Below are positions 1 through 8,276 of a stretch of 64,000 nucleotides of DNA, piece after piece; the stretch's first letter is position 1, and every line of letters starts with the position of its first letter. The notes beneath the pieces are model-generated. The model searched no databases, had not been told where the DNA came from, and saw only the letters and a program-made list of their open reading frames with translations. Source of the stretch: JADMIH01 sp035274425 (GTDB lineage: Bacteria > Chloroflexota > Chloroflexia > QHBQ01 > JADMIH01); assembly GCA_035274425.1 (NCBI GenBank), contig DATEOC010000093.1, positions 1 to 64,000 of the forward strand, written 5' to 3'. A program made the position numbers and the translations under genes.

Positions 1-7
1 TATGACA

Positions 8-54
8 AGCATAAAAGAGAGGCTTCGGCTGCGCCGAAGCCTCTCTTTTATGCT
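8..54. terminator. Hairpin terminator downstream of the SLH protein gene
   Basis: A perfect inverted repeat with 22-nt arms (8-29 and 33-54) and a 3-nt loop lies directly after the stop codon of the minus-strand gene at 57. A T-run follows the right arm on the plus strand and T-rich sequence lies in the arm on the minus strand, so it may stop transcription from both sides. Confidence 0.8.
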
Positions 55-56
55 TT

Positions 57-2474
57 TTATCGATTCGCGGGGGCGCAGGCGGGGAAGAAGGTATTGGCTA
101 CTATCTTTGATGCCTGCCCCCTCGTCACGTTGTTGAATGGCCGGAAGTATGGACGGTTCTCCTCGTCACAAGGCTCTTCAGGTATCGTCCCGCATGGGTA
201 GCCGCTCATTACACCTAGCTGAGTGAGGCGCATGATCCATACGTAGAAGGTGTGGTCATCAGGTACGTCTGTGTAGAACAACCCAGTGGGGTCCCCTCCT
301 AACCCTGCGGCATTAGAGACTATCTTCGCTAGCTGTCCACGAGTGGCGCTGGCGTTGGGGCGGAAGTATGGACGGTTGTCAGGAGGCTCACACGTCTCTT
401 CAGGTACGAGGCCACAAGGGTATCCTCCCATGTGCCCTCTCATAGAGAGACGGTTGATGAAGGCATAGAACGGACTGGCAGGAGGCACGTCTTCATATAT
501 CTGGGGACCCGGGTCTTCTGAGAAGCCAGCAGAGTTAGAGACCATCTTGGCTATCTGCCCACGCGTGATGTCGTTACCTGGGCGGAAGGTGCCATCTGTG
601 TAGCCAGAGATGATGTCTCTACAGGCGAGGCATTGGATGTAGGCGTAGAATGGGTCTGATGGCTCAACGTCGCTGAACGATATCGAGCAGATAGTAGAGG
701 TAGCACTCGCCACTGAGGTAGAGGTCGGGGCTGTTGTAGAAGTGGAGATTGGCACGTTAGTAGATGTAGAGGTGCCGGTAGCCGGTGGTACAGAAGTGTG
801 TGTGCGCGTCGCTGTCGGAATGGCTGTGTTTGTGCCTGTAGCTACGGCGGTATTGGTGCGGGTAGATGTAGAGCTAGGGACAGCCGTGTTCGTGCGGGTG
901 GTGGTCGCCGTCGGCACGGGAGTGTTGGTATTGGTGGGTGCAGCGGTGCTGGCGACCGTCGGGGTAGGCGTCACGTTGCCGCCGGGGAGGGTCAATTTGC
1001 CTATGTAGAGGTCGAAGGCGCTCAGTGTACCGTTGGCGTTGGTGCCGTCGCAGTTGGCGTTGTCCGCCCATACCGCCACGAAGGTGCCGCCATGAGCATC
1101 CTGGGCTACGTAATCGCCGTAATCTACGCCGTTATTGGCCGCGTCCGCGTTCGAGAAGCCACCGCTGAGGCGGGTGTTGGGTGCCCAGGTAACACCGCCA
1201 TCGGTGCTGTAGGAGGCATAATATTCCGAATCGTCATTCTGTATGGCATTCGTCCCACCGACGCCTGGCACGCCATTATCGTTGCGTGCATCGTGCCAGC
1301 CGATTGCCACAGTGCCGGTGGAGCGGTCGAGAGTGATGTAGGGGAGGAACTGGCTGCGTATCGGCGCTCCCACAGGGTCGTCGTTCACGCGCACGGGGGC
1401 AGTCCAGGTCGCGCCGTCGTTGGTTGAGGTGCGCAGGTAAATCTCGGTGTCGTGGTTTTCGTTCACCGTCTCTTCGGTGTAGAGGAGATAGGCGCGGTCG
1501 TTGAAGGGACCCCCGGTTGCATCCCATACCAGTCCCGCCTCCGAGTCGATGGAGCGGCCATTCTGCGCGGGGATATAGTCGAAGCCTCCGACATTCGTAG
1601 TGGTCGCGGTGATGCGCGCCCCGAACCCGCCTGGACCGAGGCCATCGGCGTCGACGTTGACGTAGACGGTAGCGGGACCTTGCCCGCCCGTTGGGTTCTG
1701 GTATGTTACCATGACCTTACCGCCGTTGGGGCCAGGGCCAACCGCGATACCGCCGAAGCTGCCGGTGGCGCTGGGGATGGTCTGCTGGGCATTGAACGGG
1801 CCCCACGTGCCCAAGCCGGTGACGGGCGCGCCGCGCGCCACCATGCTGCCGTTGGAGTTCCAGTCAACCCAGACGCTGCCATTACCAACTGCTATGGAAG
1901 GCTGGTCGATGCTGCCAGCACCCGCTGTTACGGGAGCGGCGAAGGTCGCGCCGCCGTCGGTGCTCAGGATCACGTTGATCTGGGTCGCGGCGGAATTGAT
2001 GTAGACCATGAAGAGGTTGCCGTACATGTCGAAGGCCGCCTGGCCGTCGCAGCAGGCCGCGTTCGTCGCCACCGTGCCCCGCGTCCACGTCGCGCCGCCG
2101 TTCATACTGTATGCCCTGAATATGCTGTTGTCCGAGGCGAGGTTTGAGAAGGCTACGATGTTGTTCGTGTTGGTGGGGTTGATGACCACGGAGGTCTCAG
2201 CCTCGTTGCCTGAGCGCTGGCTGACGTTGACCACGGGCGCTGTGCACACGTAGGGGCGGGAGTTCGGGTTCGGTGAAGCCGGATTGGCGCCGTCCGTCGG
2301 CGGAGGAAGCTTGCGCCCACCAGCCTGCACCGCCAGGCTTTCAGCAGACTGGGCGTTCGCGCCGGAGAGCGCAGAGACCTGGGGCTGGAGACCTGCGCCT
2401 AATGCGCCGCTCGCTGCTACCAACACGAGCAATAAGGTGACGATCCCTATAGTTGAGCTATATATACGCCGCAT
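57..2474 (-). CDS. Secreted BNR/sialidase-like propeller protein with three SLH domains
   Basis: An 805-residue exported protein, probably held on the cell surface. A signal peptide (MRRIYSSTIG, then a Leu/Val-rich core, residues 1-27) is followed by a propeller region (about 80-500) with repeated DGGATW and STDGG motifs of BNR/sialidase-like folds. A Thr/Pro/Ser linker (about 505-595) rich in TNT, PTAT and STST units follows. Three C-terminal SLH domains (about 601-798) each carry DV...FY..I and an ITRGQ/ATRGQ/VTRGQ motif. SLH domains normally bind secondary cell-wall polymers; the catalytic Asp-box chemistry of true sialidases is not evident, so a binding or structural role is more likely. 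The start is supported by AAGGAG 7 nt upstream of the ATG. Substrate unknown. Confidence 0.85.
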   Translation of the reverse strand: MRRIYSSTIGIVTLLLVLVAASGALGAGLQPQVSALSGANAQSAESLAVQAGGRKLPPPTDGANPASPNPNSRPYVCTAPVVNVSQRSGNEAETSVVINPTNTNNIVAFSNLASDNSIFRAYSMNGGATWTRGTVATNAACCDGQAAFDMYGNLFMVYINSAATQINVILSTDGGATFAAPVTAGAGSIDQPSIAVGNGSVWVDWNSNGSMVARGAPVTGLGTWGPFNAQQTIPSATGSFGGIAVGPGPNGGKVMVTYQNPTGGQGPATVYVNVDADGLGPGGFGARITATTTNVGGFDYIPAQNGRSIDSEAGLVWDATGGPFNDRAYLLYTEETVNENHDTEIYLRTSTNDGATWTAPVRVNDDPVGAPIRSQFLPYITLDRSTGTVAIGWHDARNDNGVPGVGGTNAIQNDDSEYYASYSTDGGVTWAPNTRLSGGFSNADAANNGVDYGDYVAQDAHGGTFVAVWADNANCDGTNANGTLSAFDLYIGKLTLPGGNVTPTPTVASTAAPTNTNTPVPTATTTRTNTAVPSSTSTRTNTAVATGTNTAIPTATRTHTSVPPATGTSTSTNVPISTSTTAPTSTSVASATSTICSISFSDVEPSDPFYAYIQCLACRDIISGYTDGTFRPGNDITRGQIAKMVSNSAGFSEDPGPQIYEDVPPASPFYAFINRLSMRGHMGGYPCGLVPEETCEPPDNRPYFRPNASATRGQLAKIVSNAAGLGGDPTGLFYTDVPDDHTFYVWIMRLTQLGVMSGYPCGTIPEEPCDEENRPYFRPFNNVTRGQASKIVANTFFPACAPANR

Positions 2475-3192
2475 TGACCAACTCCTTATCTATGGTTCGT
2501 TTCAGTCTCGTAGTCTGCTGTAGAAATAATAGATGGTATGGGATAGACGGGATGGGTTGAGCAAACCAAGCCGGGTTGCACAGTAGTAACTCTAAAGAGC
2601 AACCCGTAGTGAGGAGATTGTAGCATTGGGGTGCGTCTATTGTCAATGACGGGCTGACGCGGGCAGGGTTTATTTCTATGGGTCGTAAATGGGTTGAGCC
2701 TACTATGGTCCACTGTAGCGCCGTCAACATGGATATCACGCTGACCGTAACAACCATGTCACACCCGCGATGCAACGCGAAGCTGCAAACAGGTTGGATA
2801 GGCGATTGGAGGGTGTTCTCGTTACTCGATAAGCCAAGCACTAGAATCAGCTTTGTCCAAATCGCTTAAGCTGAAAAAGCCAGACTCTGCCACAGTAACC
2901 TTTAACGAATGAACGCCATCACTTTGGTTTTGGATGTTGAAACTTCACATGTGGAAGAGAGATGCCTCGAAACAAGTATTCAGTCAGTTGATTTCCGTGA
3001 TGTTTTCCCTCAGATGTGCCCTCTGGTGGGGGCTAATGTAGAGCTATGTAAAGATCCCTCCGATATAGGTCGAAAGCAGACTCTAATAAGTCATCGTAAA
3101 CTTCAGCGGCACTTACTGCCCAGCGATAAGCATAGACGGCGACAAGGATACTTATACAACCAGCGTCCAATCTAGCGGGGCCTTGCCCACAA
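2475..3192. other. Gene-poor region
   Basis: About 720 bases with only short, atypical open frames, none with a convincing ribosome-binding site or recognisable family. It lies between the SLH gene and the methyltransferase tail at 3193 and looks like decayed accessory DNA. I see no clear promoter, repeat or RNA fold beyond the 5' leader of the SLH gene (2475-2530). Confidence 0.5.
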
Positions 3193-3291
3193 GAGCTATA
3201 CCGTGCCGTACTGGACGTTCACGGCTGGCCGCTTGACATTGGGGAAGAAGAGATTTCGGAGAGGTTGCTTGCGCATAATCTGGAGATCTGA
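3193..3291 (+). pseudogene. C-terminal remnant of a class I DNA methyltransferase (MmeI/YeeA type)
   Basis: Thirty-two codons and a TGA read ELYRAVLDVHGWPLDIGEEE followed by ISERLLAHNLEI. This matches the typical end of large type IIG/YeeA-like DNA methyltransferases (a pattern like LD.AV..AYGWP.DL.DEEIL.RLLALN.ER). There is no start codon and no upstream methyltransferase sequence in frame, so only the last part of the gene survives. The resemblance is from family memory, not a search. It suggests that a restriction-modification or BREX/DISARM-like locus once stood here. Confidence 0.5.
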
Positions 3292-3359
3292 GGGGTAAAA
3301 GATAAGAGCCCGCTAAGAGGTAACCCTAATCTTGCTTTCCGCTTGACCCGCTCTGCAAT

Positions 3360-3671
3360 TTAGGATTCATCTTCCGGTTCGCCTGACATGGTATCAAGAG
3401 AGTATTGAACCACAGTGGATATGATTCCTTTTACTCCCTCGCCGCAGTTCTCAAACTGAAATAAATCAAGCATTTCTTCGCCATTAGTTCGAAGGACATC
3501 ACTTATGAGCGCATGTATGAATGATTGCGTTACAAGCGTAACGCCCCTAAAATCTAAATGAATGAGCTCGTTTCTCTGAATGCATGGTTTAATTATATCC
3601 TCACGCATCGCAGCGGCAGCATCTTTATCTTCTCCGAAATCGCCAACGGTATCAAACATCTGTATTTTCAT
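3360..3671 (-). CDS. STAS-like domain protein (DUF4325 type)
   Basis: A 103-residue protein resembling the DUF4325/STAS-like fold: a short N-terminal strand with GDFGEDKDAAAAMRE, a core strand IHLDFRGVTLVTQSFIHALI with the acidic-Ser/Thr arrangement of STAS-like proteins, and a C-terminal helix. It is encoded directly after the GHKL ATPase gene and overlaps it by 4 bases (ATGA), so the two are co-translated. In known cases, DUF4325 proteins sit beside histidine-kinase-like ATPases, similar to the anti-sigma-antagonist/anti-sigma pair SpoIIAA/SpoIIAB. The pair may be a regulatory switch; the target is unknown. Confidence 0.65.
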   Translation of the reverse strand: MKIQMFDTVGDFGEDKDAAAAMREDIIKPCIQRNELIHLDFRGVTLVTQSFIHALISDVLRTNGEEMLDLFQFENCGEGVKGIISTVVQYSLDTMSGEPEDES

Positions 3672-4633
3672 GGGTTGAACCTAATCTTTCGTGAATAGTC
3701 CTTTTTGTTCTTCATATTAATGAAATAGGCTTTGCTGATCTCCTCTATAAGTTCTGCAAACTCCTTCCCTTGCTCGATGTTCAGATCAATACCAACAACT
3801 GTTCCTTCCCAGCGTGGGGCATCGGCAAATGCGTGAGGATCATCGATGGGATCGCTATGCAACGTAGGTGCTTTGCCCTTTCCTGTTAGCATAAGGCGAA
3901 ACATGCTATCACCACTATAGAGAAAGAAACGATTCCGCGAAAGAGTTGCAATAGATTTGGTAAAAAACAAGCCGGCCCCAGCGTTAAAATCATTACCGCC
4001 AAAGCGGTCTGTAGTGCCCGTTATGCCAGGCTGGAGTGCAAGTCGTATAGCTTCCTTATATGAGTGAACTAGATGGTGCTGCCGCATAGACCGATAAACA
4101 CCAATGCCCGCGTCAGCTATGCCAATTGCAATGCGCTTGGTCTCACTATAATATTGAGCACAGACAATTACCCCTACCGATGATCTGGAGTGCTCAAGCG
4201 CGTTGCGCACCATCTCAGAAAACACATATTTAATTGGATCAGCAACAGATGCGGGAGCGTGCAATAGAGGTACGAGATTTATGATCGCTTGTTTCAATTC
4301 TTCATTATTACGTATTTGGGTTAGGGGTATGAACCTACCACTTGCTTCGCGCGCGTGAATTTCTTTCCCTGGATCTAAATCAAGGTAGTTAAATAGCCCC
4401 ATCCGCATAAGATAATTCAGCGTAGGAACGGGAGTTGCGTTTCCAATAATCTGCCCATCTCCTTGACGTACCTTGCTGGCTAAGCACGCTGTCATCGCTA
4501 ACACCACTGGATGCACTGCAACCCACTTGGGGTGCATAGAAAACTCAAGTATTCCAGGGTCAGATAAATCCATACCCCTGAATAAACCAGTAATGTTTTG
4601 AAGGTTGGCGCCATTGGGGAGGAACATTTTCAT
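3668..4633 (-). CDS. GHKL-type ATP-binding protein paired with a STAS-like protein
   Basis: A 321-residue protein with a histidine-kinase-like ATPase domain in the middle (about 130-260): the N-box-like helix SEMVRNALEHS is followed by the G1-like IADAGIGV and a glycine-rich stretch NDFNAGAGL. There is no H-box, receiver or membrane segment. The N-terminal 120 residues resemble the companion domain of similar stand-alone ATPases. It is followed by the DUF4325 gene with a 4-base overlap. A TATAAT-like -10 lies only 9 bases before the ATG and no Shine-Dalgarno is seen, so the mRNA may be almost leaderless. Role inferred: anti-sigma-like or partner-switch regulator, or part of a defence/accessory module. 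Confidence 0.65.
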   Translation of the reverse strand: MKMFLPNGANLQNITGLFRGMDLSDPGILEFSMHPKWVAVHPVVLAMTACLASKVRQGDGQIIGNATPVPTLNYLMRMGLFNYLDLDPGKEIHAREASGRFIPLTQIRNNEELKQAIINLVPLLHAPASVADPIKYVFSEMVRNALEHSRSSVGVIVCAQYYSETKRIAIGIADAGIGVYRSMRQHHLVHSYKEAIRLALQPGITGTTDRFGGNDFNAGAGLFFTKSIATLSRNRFFLYSGDSMFRLMLTGKGKAPTLHSDPIDDPHAFADAPRWEGTVVGIDLNIEQGKEFAELIEEISKAYFINMKNKKDYSRKIRFNP

Positions 4634-4642
4634 AGCAAATCA

Positions 4643-4673
4643 ATTATATGCTGTATGCACCCCATAAAACCAA
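4643..4673 (-). promoter_or_regulatory. Putative promoter of the GHKL/STAS-like pair
   Basis: On the minus strand a perfect TATAAT (4643-4648) is preceded by TTGGTT (4668-4673) with a 19-bp spacer. The ATG at 4633 lies 9 bases after the -10, which predicts a leaderless or near-leaderless transcript. The long spacer weakens the -35 call. Confidence 0.4.
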
Positions 4674-4762
4674 CTACACCTTAGAAAGTTGTTAGAAAAA
4701 GACAAATGGAGGCTTTCGAGCCCCCATTTTCGTGCGTGATATTAGAACGTTTTACGTTATAG

Positions 4763-4845
4763 TGCCGAAGGCGAGATTTGAACTCGCACCCCCGGATGGG
4801 GACTACGCCCTGAACGTAGCGCGTCTGCCGTTTCGCCACTTCGGC
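4763..4845 (-). tRNA. tRNA-Leu (anticodon CAG)
   Basis: On the minus strand the acceptor arms GCCGAAG (4839-4845) and CTTCGGC (4764-4770) pair perfectly. The anticodon arm CTACG-TTCAGGG-CGTAG gives anticodon CAG, a class II variable arm (GTCCCCATCCGGGGGT) follows, and the T-loop is GTTCAAATC. Length is 83 nt including the discriminator; CCA is not encoded. The accessory-looking stretch 2475-4633 lies directly on the 3' side of this tRNA gene, a common site for integrative elements. Confidence 0.95.
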
Positions 4846-4921
4846 TCGTGGTTGCACACAATTATATAGCACCAACGCCCAAATTGTCAAGCTTTTCGCT
4901 TCCATTTTATAGCCTGGAGGG

Positions 4922-4951
4922 TTGACTTTTCATCTCATTTAGGTGTATAAT
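4922..4951 (+). promoter_or_regulatory. Sigma-70-type promoter of the HhH protein gene
   Basis: TTGACT (4922-4927) and a perfect TATAAT (4946-4951) are separated by 18 bp and point toward the gene at 5033. The predicted leader is about 75 nt. Confidence 0.7.
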
Positions 4952-5032
4952 TAGAACATGGGTGCTAGGAATCGCAGCCCAGTGAGTTTGAGAGCATGTA
5001 GAGTTTTTAGAGCTAATTAGAGGACTACTGAG

Positions 5033-5596
5033 ATGGAACAGAGACACTTGAAGATCGTAAGCAACAGGCCCGCAATCACCCACGAGCAGGCGGCGGAGGT
5101 GCTATTCAACTGCGCTACCATGCTCCAGATGTCGGGCGCAAACGAATACCGTATAGCGCGCTATCGCCAGGCCGCGCTCAACATGATGAGGCTCGGCCAC
5201 ACCGCGCTGGAGATCGTCCTTGACGAAGGGCAGTGGCCCAAGATGGGCCTCGGCAAGCGGCTAGGGACGAAGATACGCGAGCTTGTCCGCGACGGGTCGA
5301 TGACCTTCTACGTCGAGCTGAAGGCGGAGTTGCCACCCGCAGTCGAGCAGCTGATGTCGGTCACTGGCGTTGGACCTAAGCTTGCCATCAGGCTACACAA
5401 GGAGTTGGGGGTATCATCGGCTATGGAGCTTGCGGAGGCAGCCCGGCACGGCCAGGTCTCCAAGCTGAAGGGCTTTGGTCCTAAGCGTGAGGCCGCATAC
5501 GCCAGGTTGCAGGGGCCGACCCCTCCAACCGTCCCCAACCTGACGGTTCTAAGGCCGACCAATGTTGCTCCTGTAGAGCTGCCCGCCGCAGCGTAG
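5033..5596 (+). CDS. Stand-alone PolX-like helix-hairpin-helix protein
   Basis: A 187-residue protein resembling the N-terminal DNA-binding part of family X DNA polymerases without the polymerase. Residues about 12-95 look like the 8-kDa domain (AAEVLFNCATMLQM..GANEYRIARYRQAA). About 100-125 is a helix-hairpin-helix with VTGVGPKLAIRL, and about 133-160 a second one with KLKGFGPKRE. The palm/nucleotidyltransferase domain and PHP domain are absent, and the protein ends naturally with a Pro-rich tail. It would bind DNA ends or gaps nonspecifically; repair function is inferred. AGAGGA lies upstream of the ATG. It is flanked by its own promoter and a terminator, so it is monocistronic. Confidence 0.75.
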   Translation: MEQRHLKIVSNRPAITHEQAAEVLFNCATMLQMSGANEYRIARYRQAALNMMRLGHTALEIVLDEGQWPKMGLGKRLGTKIRELVRDGSMTFYVELKAELPPAVEQLMSVTGVGPKLAIRLHKELGVSSAMELAEAARHGQVSKLKGFGPKREAAYARLQGPTPPTVPNLTVLRPTNVAPVELPAAA

Positions 5597-5610
5597 CAGT
5601 CAGAGAAGTT

Positions 5611-5661
5611 TTCTTTTCATCAAATTTTGACCCTTGCAGGGTCAAAATTTGATGAAAAGAA
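5611..5661. terminator. Bidirectional terminator between convergent genes
   Basis: Perfect 23-bp arms (5611-5633 and 5639-5661) with a 5-nt loop, carrying A/T-rich ends on both sides. It lies between the convergent HhH gene (stop 5596) and the membrane glycosyltransferase gene (stop 5691). Confidence 0.85.
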
Positions 5662-5690
5662 GGGAAAGTTTGGTATAACGCGCCAAGCCC

Positions 5691-8276
5691 CTACGGGTTC
5701 AGGCGATAGATGCTGCCCCCGCCCTGCTTGTAGAGGAGGGTATAGCCTGGGCGTTCCCGCCCGCAATAAAGGCTACCTAACGCGGGGCGCGAGCCTGTTG
5801 GGAAGGGGCCGCTCGATGCCGGGTCGTCAGGGCAGGCGTCTGCGTCAACTCGATCCACGGGGCCGCCGAGCTGGAGCATTGTTACCCTATACTGCCGGGC
5901 GATGCGCTCGATGGTCGCTATGTCATCGAAGGGTATCATTACGGCCTGGCGGCGGGTGTACCAGTTCAACTCCCAGGGGTCACGCGTCATTACAACATCG
6001 GCGGGGGTGCTCATCTCCGTGAGGAGGTTCATGGTCGTTACGAAGCCGGTTGGACGGGTGTCGCGTTCCACCTGGGTCAGAATGGCAGAGAGATGAGGCC
6101 AGAGCAGCGCGATTATTGTAACGGGTAGGAACGCCAGCCCCCACCGCCTCCCCAGGCCACTTCGTAACGTCTCACGCAGCCGGTCCCATGCCCACAGCAG
6201 ACCCCACGCCATTAGCAAGAATAACCAGGGCACGGCGACCTGGAAGTACCTCCCCTCGAAGTGCCAGTAAAGTAGCACGAATGCAATATATAGCCCGATG
6301 CTCAGCCCCACCATGCCGAAGAGGTTGGCGACTCGCCGTGTAAGAGCCGCGAGACCCATGAGAGCAACCGCCAGCGGGAGTAAGCCGAGCACGTACTCAC
6401 CCTCCCCAGGGCTGTCGAAGACGCCCTTCTGCCAGACCCACCGCAGGTTCGTGCCGAAAGCGTCGAAGAGGTTCTGGTAGCCGAACTTCCCGCCCGTTAC
6501 CCACCTGGGGTGTGGTAACTCTCGCCCCGCGTACACCTTGTAGATATTCTCCCACTCGACCTGCGGCCAGTAGCGCAGGATGGGCGCGTCGTAGCTCTCG
6601 GTAGTGAAATAGGGCGTTTGGAAGTCGAGTAGGTTGCGCACAACGAGCGGCAGCAATACGAGGGCAAACACGGTGGCTAATAGCCCGACAGATCGCCAGG
6701 GGACACGCGCCCCGGCCGGCCTGTACGCCCTCCACCACGTCCATATAGCCCACAGGGCCAATCCGACCAGCAGCACCGCACCGCTTGGCTTGCTCCACAC
6801 GAGCAGCCCTGCCAGCGCGCCTATCAGCACGAGACGCCGCCTGTCGAAGTGGGGAGATTCCAATAGGGACAGTGGCCTGGCATTCTCCTCGGCATCCACG
6901 AGCTGGGAGGCGGGCGACAGTTGCCGCCACACCATCCAGGCCAATACAAAGAAGAGGGCTGTGAAGCCAAGGTCGTTTATCGGGTAGAGGACCGAGTTGA
7001 AGAAATAGGGGTGCGCCAGCGTGAAGATGCCCGCCAGCAGCCCCACGCGTGGCTCCCACAGTCGCGATCCCACATGGAATACTGCCCAGGCCAGCGCCAG
7101 CATTATTAAGAGGTTGGGCAGCCTGGCAGCCCACGTTTCGGGGCCGAATAGGGCAAAGAAAGGGGCTATCATCAGAGGCTGGAGGAGAGGCCACGTCTCG
7201 GCTGGGTGGGAGATGCCGGGGTATGCTTTATAGAACTGCGCGACGTAATCTACGCTGAGGCCCCTCCCCTCTACGAAGTTGCGCGCTATCACAGCGTTTT
7301 CGGCGTAGTCGGCGTGCCCTATCCAATCGACCTGGGGTATCGTCCAGAGCGACAGCGCCGCGTACAGAAGCATCACGCCCAGCATGAGCCTGGCAGCGAG
7401 ATTTCCCCTCCCCAGCGCACCCACCCACTCAGGCCATCGAGCCAGGCGTCGGCGCTGCCATACAATTAATCCAAGCACACCGAGTATCGCCGCAACAGGT
7501 GGGATGTAAGGAGCGACGAGGATAGAGTTAGCGATAAGAAGCGCCCCAAGCAGGAGGCTCACCAATATCCCACCAAGAAGTGCGATAAGCCGCCCGAAAC
7601 TCATAAGGAGTCCATAGGCCCCTGCTGCCAGCACGAATGACCACAGCATCAACCATACAGGTGGGAGGTTTAGCCCATCATTGGACTGTACTAGAAGCAC
7701 CCGGTCAACTTTGACGCCAAGCTCGCGCCCATCACCGGGGGGTCTGAAGGTAGAGTTGCGTAATGCGACGGTGAAGGGTCCATCAAGAGAAAGACCAGCC
7801 TGGGGCCGGAACGAATAGCTCAGCAATTCCTGGGTCAGCGTGACCACACTTGGCTCCAGAGGCTGCCCGTTGACCGAGAGGGAGATAGTGACGGGCACGG
7901 AAGCGGCATCCTGCGTCCTCGCGCCCTGCGCAGCTACTTCTACTCTATCCAGGCGAGCAGAGCCTGCCCCGGCGAAATGTATTTCCGACTCGGCTTTGGT
8001 CCACCTGTACCTGTAGTCAATATCCGGCTCGTCGGCGTAAAAGCCGGATACGGCAGCGCTGTCGCCCAGGTCGCCGATATTAACGGTGAGGTCGCGGCCC
8101 AGATGATATGCAATCAGGACCACTAGCAAGGTCAGAGCCAATACCGCTACCAACCCTAAAGGGGCAAATCGCTGAAGCAGACCTACGCGCGTCCCGCCAT
8201 CATCCTGCGTATCAGCACCCGGATGCTCATCTCCGATCTCCTGACCCCTGACCCCCGACCCCTGACCCCCGCTCAC
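5691..8276 (-). CDS. Multispanning membrane glycosyltransferase (GT39/PMT-like)
   Basis: About 860 residues. A short N-terminal segment, one membrane span, and an extracytoplasmic beta-rich insert (about 60-200) precede a polytopic core with about a dozen hydrophobic spans. In the core, DYAENAVIARNFVEGRGLSV matches the first-loop acidic motif of ArnT/PMT-like enzymes that use polyprenyl-phosphate sugars. It likely transfers a sugar to a surface polymer or protein. The longest frame starts at 8303, but a GTG at 8276 overlaps the upstream TGA and has AGGAG 8 nt away, so I prefer it. Residues just after this start (GGQGSGVRGQE) are encoded by GGGGTCA-type minisatellite units. It is the last gene of the envelope cluster before the terminator at 5611. 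Confidence 0.75.
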   Translation of the reverse strand: MSGGQGSGVRGQEIGDEHPGADTQDDGGTRVGLLQRFAPLGLVAVLALTLLVVLIAYHLGRDLTVNIGDLGDSAAVSGFYADEPDIDYRYRWTKAESEIHFAGAGSARLDRVEVAAQGARTQDAASVPVTISLSVNGQPLEPSVVTLTQELLSYSFRPQAGLSLDGPFTVALRNSTFRPPGDGRELGVKVDRVLLVQSNDGLNLPPVWLMLWSFVLAAGAYGLLMSFGRLIALLGGILVSLLLGALLIANSILVAPYIPPVAAILGVLGLIVWQRRRLARWPEWVGALGRGNLAARLMLGVMLLYAALSLWTIPQVDWIGHADYAENAVIARNFVEGRGLSVDYVAQFYKAYPGISHPAETWPLLQPLMIAPFFALFGPETWAARLPNLLIMLALAWAVFHVGSRLWEPRVGLLAGIFTLAHPYFFNSVLYPINDLGFTALFFVLAWMVWRQLSPASQLVDAEENARPLSLLESPHFDRRRLVLIGALAGLLVWSKPSGAVLLVGLALWAIWTWWRAYRPAGARVPWRSVGLLATVFALVLLPLVVRNLLDFQTPYFTTESYDAPILRYWPQVEWENIYKVYAGRELPHPRWVTGGKFGYQNLFDAFGTNLRWVWQKGVFDSPGEGEYVLGLLPLAVALMGLAALTRRVANLFGMVGLSIGLYIAFVLLYWHFEGRYFQVAVPWLFLLMAWGLLWAWDRLRETLRSGLGRRWGLAFLPVTIIALLWPHLSAILTQVERDTRPTGFVTTMNLLTEMSTPADVVMTRDPWELNWYTRRQAVMIPFDDIATIERIARQYRVTMLQLGGPVDRVDADACPDDPASSGPFPTGSRPALGSLYCGRERPGYTLLYKQGGGSIYRLNP

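Noticed and set aside
2458..2841. 127-residue open frame upstream of the SLH gene
   Set aside because: It overlaps the start of the SLH gene, has no ribosome-binding site and no recognisable sequence.
2909..3175. 88-residue plus-strand open frame in the gene-poor region
   Set aside because: Unusual composition, no ribosome-binding site and no family; the convincing coding remnant is just downstream in another frame.
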